DNA from: Bacteroidales bacterium | GTDB lineage: Bacteria > Bacteroidota > Bacteroidia > Bacteroidales > AUK083 | Reading direction: 5' to 3' | Length of the DNA: 52,212 nucleotides | Assembly: GCA_021158345.1 (NCBI GenBank) | Contig: JAGGUV010000095.1 | Location: 1 to 52,212, forward strand | Notes under the pieces: generated by a model | What the model was told of the DNA's origin: nothing | Database searches by the model: none | The model's input: the letters and a program-made list of their open reading frames with translations, nothing else | Shown here: positions 52,073 to 52,212 of the stretch, piece by piece | How positions within the stretch are numbered: the first letter of the stretch is position 1 | Layout of the letters: each line of letters begins with the position of its first letter | Translations under genes and position numbers: made by a program

Positions 52073-52092
52073 AATACTTTTTTTTAAATTAT

Positions 52093-52212
52093 TTATTTGG
52101 CAACAGGTGTTGCATTTGAATTTATCTTTTTAACAGGCATTATTTCATCAGGTTTTTTGATTACTTTACCTTTTATTTTCAAAACTATAGGTGATGTTTT
52201 AGCATTTGAATA
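52093..52212 (-). CDS. DUF1573-like protein, C-terminal fragment (runs off the window)
   Basis: Only the last 39 codons and the TAA stop are inside the window. They read SPIVLKIKGKVIKKPDEIMP near the middle and end NSNATPVAK. The pattern of a final beta-strand (IVLKIKGKV) followed by a flexible tail fits the end of a DUF1573 (immunoglobulin-like) domain, common in exported Bacteroidota proteins. The N-terminus, signal peptide and full length are beyond the window edge. It ends about 20 bases before the aminotransferase start codon on the same strand. Confidence 0.55.
   Translation of the reverse strand, partial: YSNAKTSPIVLKIKGKVIKKPDEIMPVKKINSNATPVAK

Noticed and set aside
1-52212. CRISPR arrays, complete insertion sequences or prophage genes
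   Set aside because: No regularly spaced repeat array, transposase or phage structural gene was seen on either strand.

Overview
This 52-kb window is a very AT-rich chromosomal segment from a member of the Bacteroidota, probably an anaerobic Bacteroidales-type organism. The evidence is two secreted proteins with type IX secretion (T9SS) C-terminal sorting domains, a short 286-residue RpoD, repeated TAnnTTTG-type promoter elements, DUF4294 and DUF1573 family proteins, and a tig-clpP-clpX-DUF4294 cluster. A tungsten-type aldehyde:ferredoxin oxidoreductase points to anaerobic metabolism. Nothing marks the window as phage, plasmid or CRISPR.

Layout. 1-300 is a gene-free stretch of small hairpins and a dispersed repeat. 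297-8471 is housekeeping: rpoD and htrA on the minus strand, dapF, cstA, a double universal stress protein, a GNAT acetyltransferase, mltG and a YigZ/IMPACT protein. 8472-11918 looks like an accessory patch: the oxidoreductase gene with its own promoter and terminator, a 33-codon relic of a T9SS sorting domain beside a hairpin repeat, and a DUF5655/nuclease-fold protein. 12086-15041 holds two convergent lipoprotein genes. 15042-15850 is mostly non-coding but contains a small membrane-protein gene with a frameshift at its start codon, plus palindromic repeats. tRNA-Leu(UAG) follows, then tig-clpP-clpX-DUF4294.

20012-30162 is mixed housekeeping: a TlpA-like thiol protein, a diacylglycerol-kinase-like lipid kinase, a SUI1/YciH factor, mutL, two tandem rhomboid proteases, an endonuclease/exonuclease/phosphatase protein and uvrB.

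30208-42147 is the most interesting block, a co-directional polysaccharide locus: a response regulator, a priming glycosyl-1-phosphate transferase fused to a degenerate receiver domain, a half-length TolC-like protein, an 887-residue Wzz-type co-polymerase carrying a LysM domain and a decayed kinase domain, a Wzx-type flippase, an O-antigen ligase/polymerase, CysQ and three GT2 glycosyltransferases. No Wza-type export protein is present in the window. The likely flow is priming (PGT), elongation (GT2s), flipping (Wzx-like), polymerisation (Wzy/ligase-like) and length control with envelope anchoring (PCP-LysM plus TolC-like partner).

42334-52212 holds surface and secreted proteins: two T9SS proteins, an exported C1 peptidase, a transglutaminase-like lipoprotein, a small P-loop ATPase, a class I aminotransferase and the truncated end of a DUF1573 protein. 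Several gene pairs converge on clear hairpin terminators. All assignments come from reading the sequence; no database search was run.
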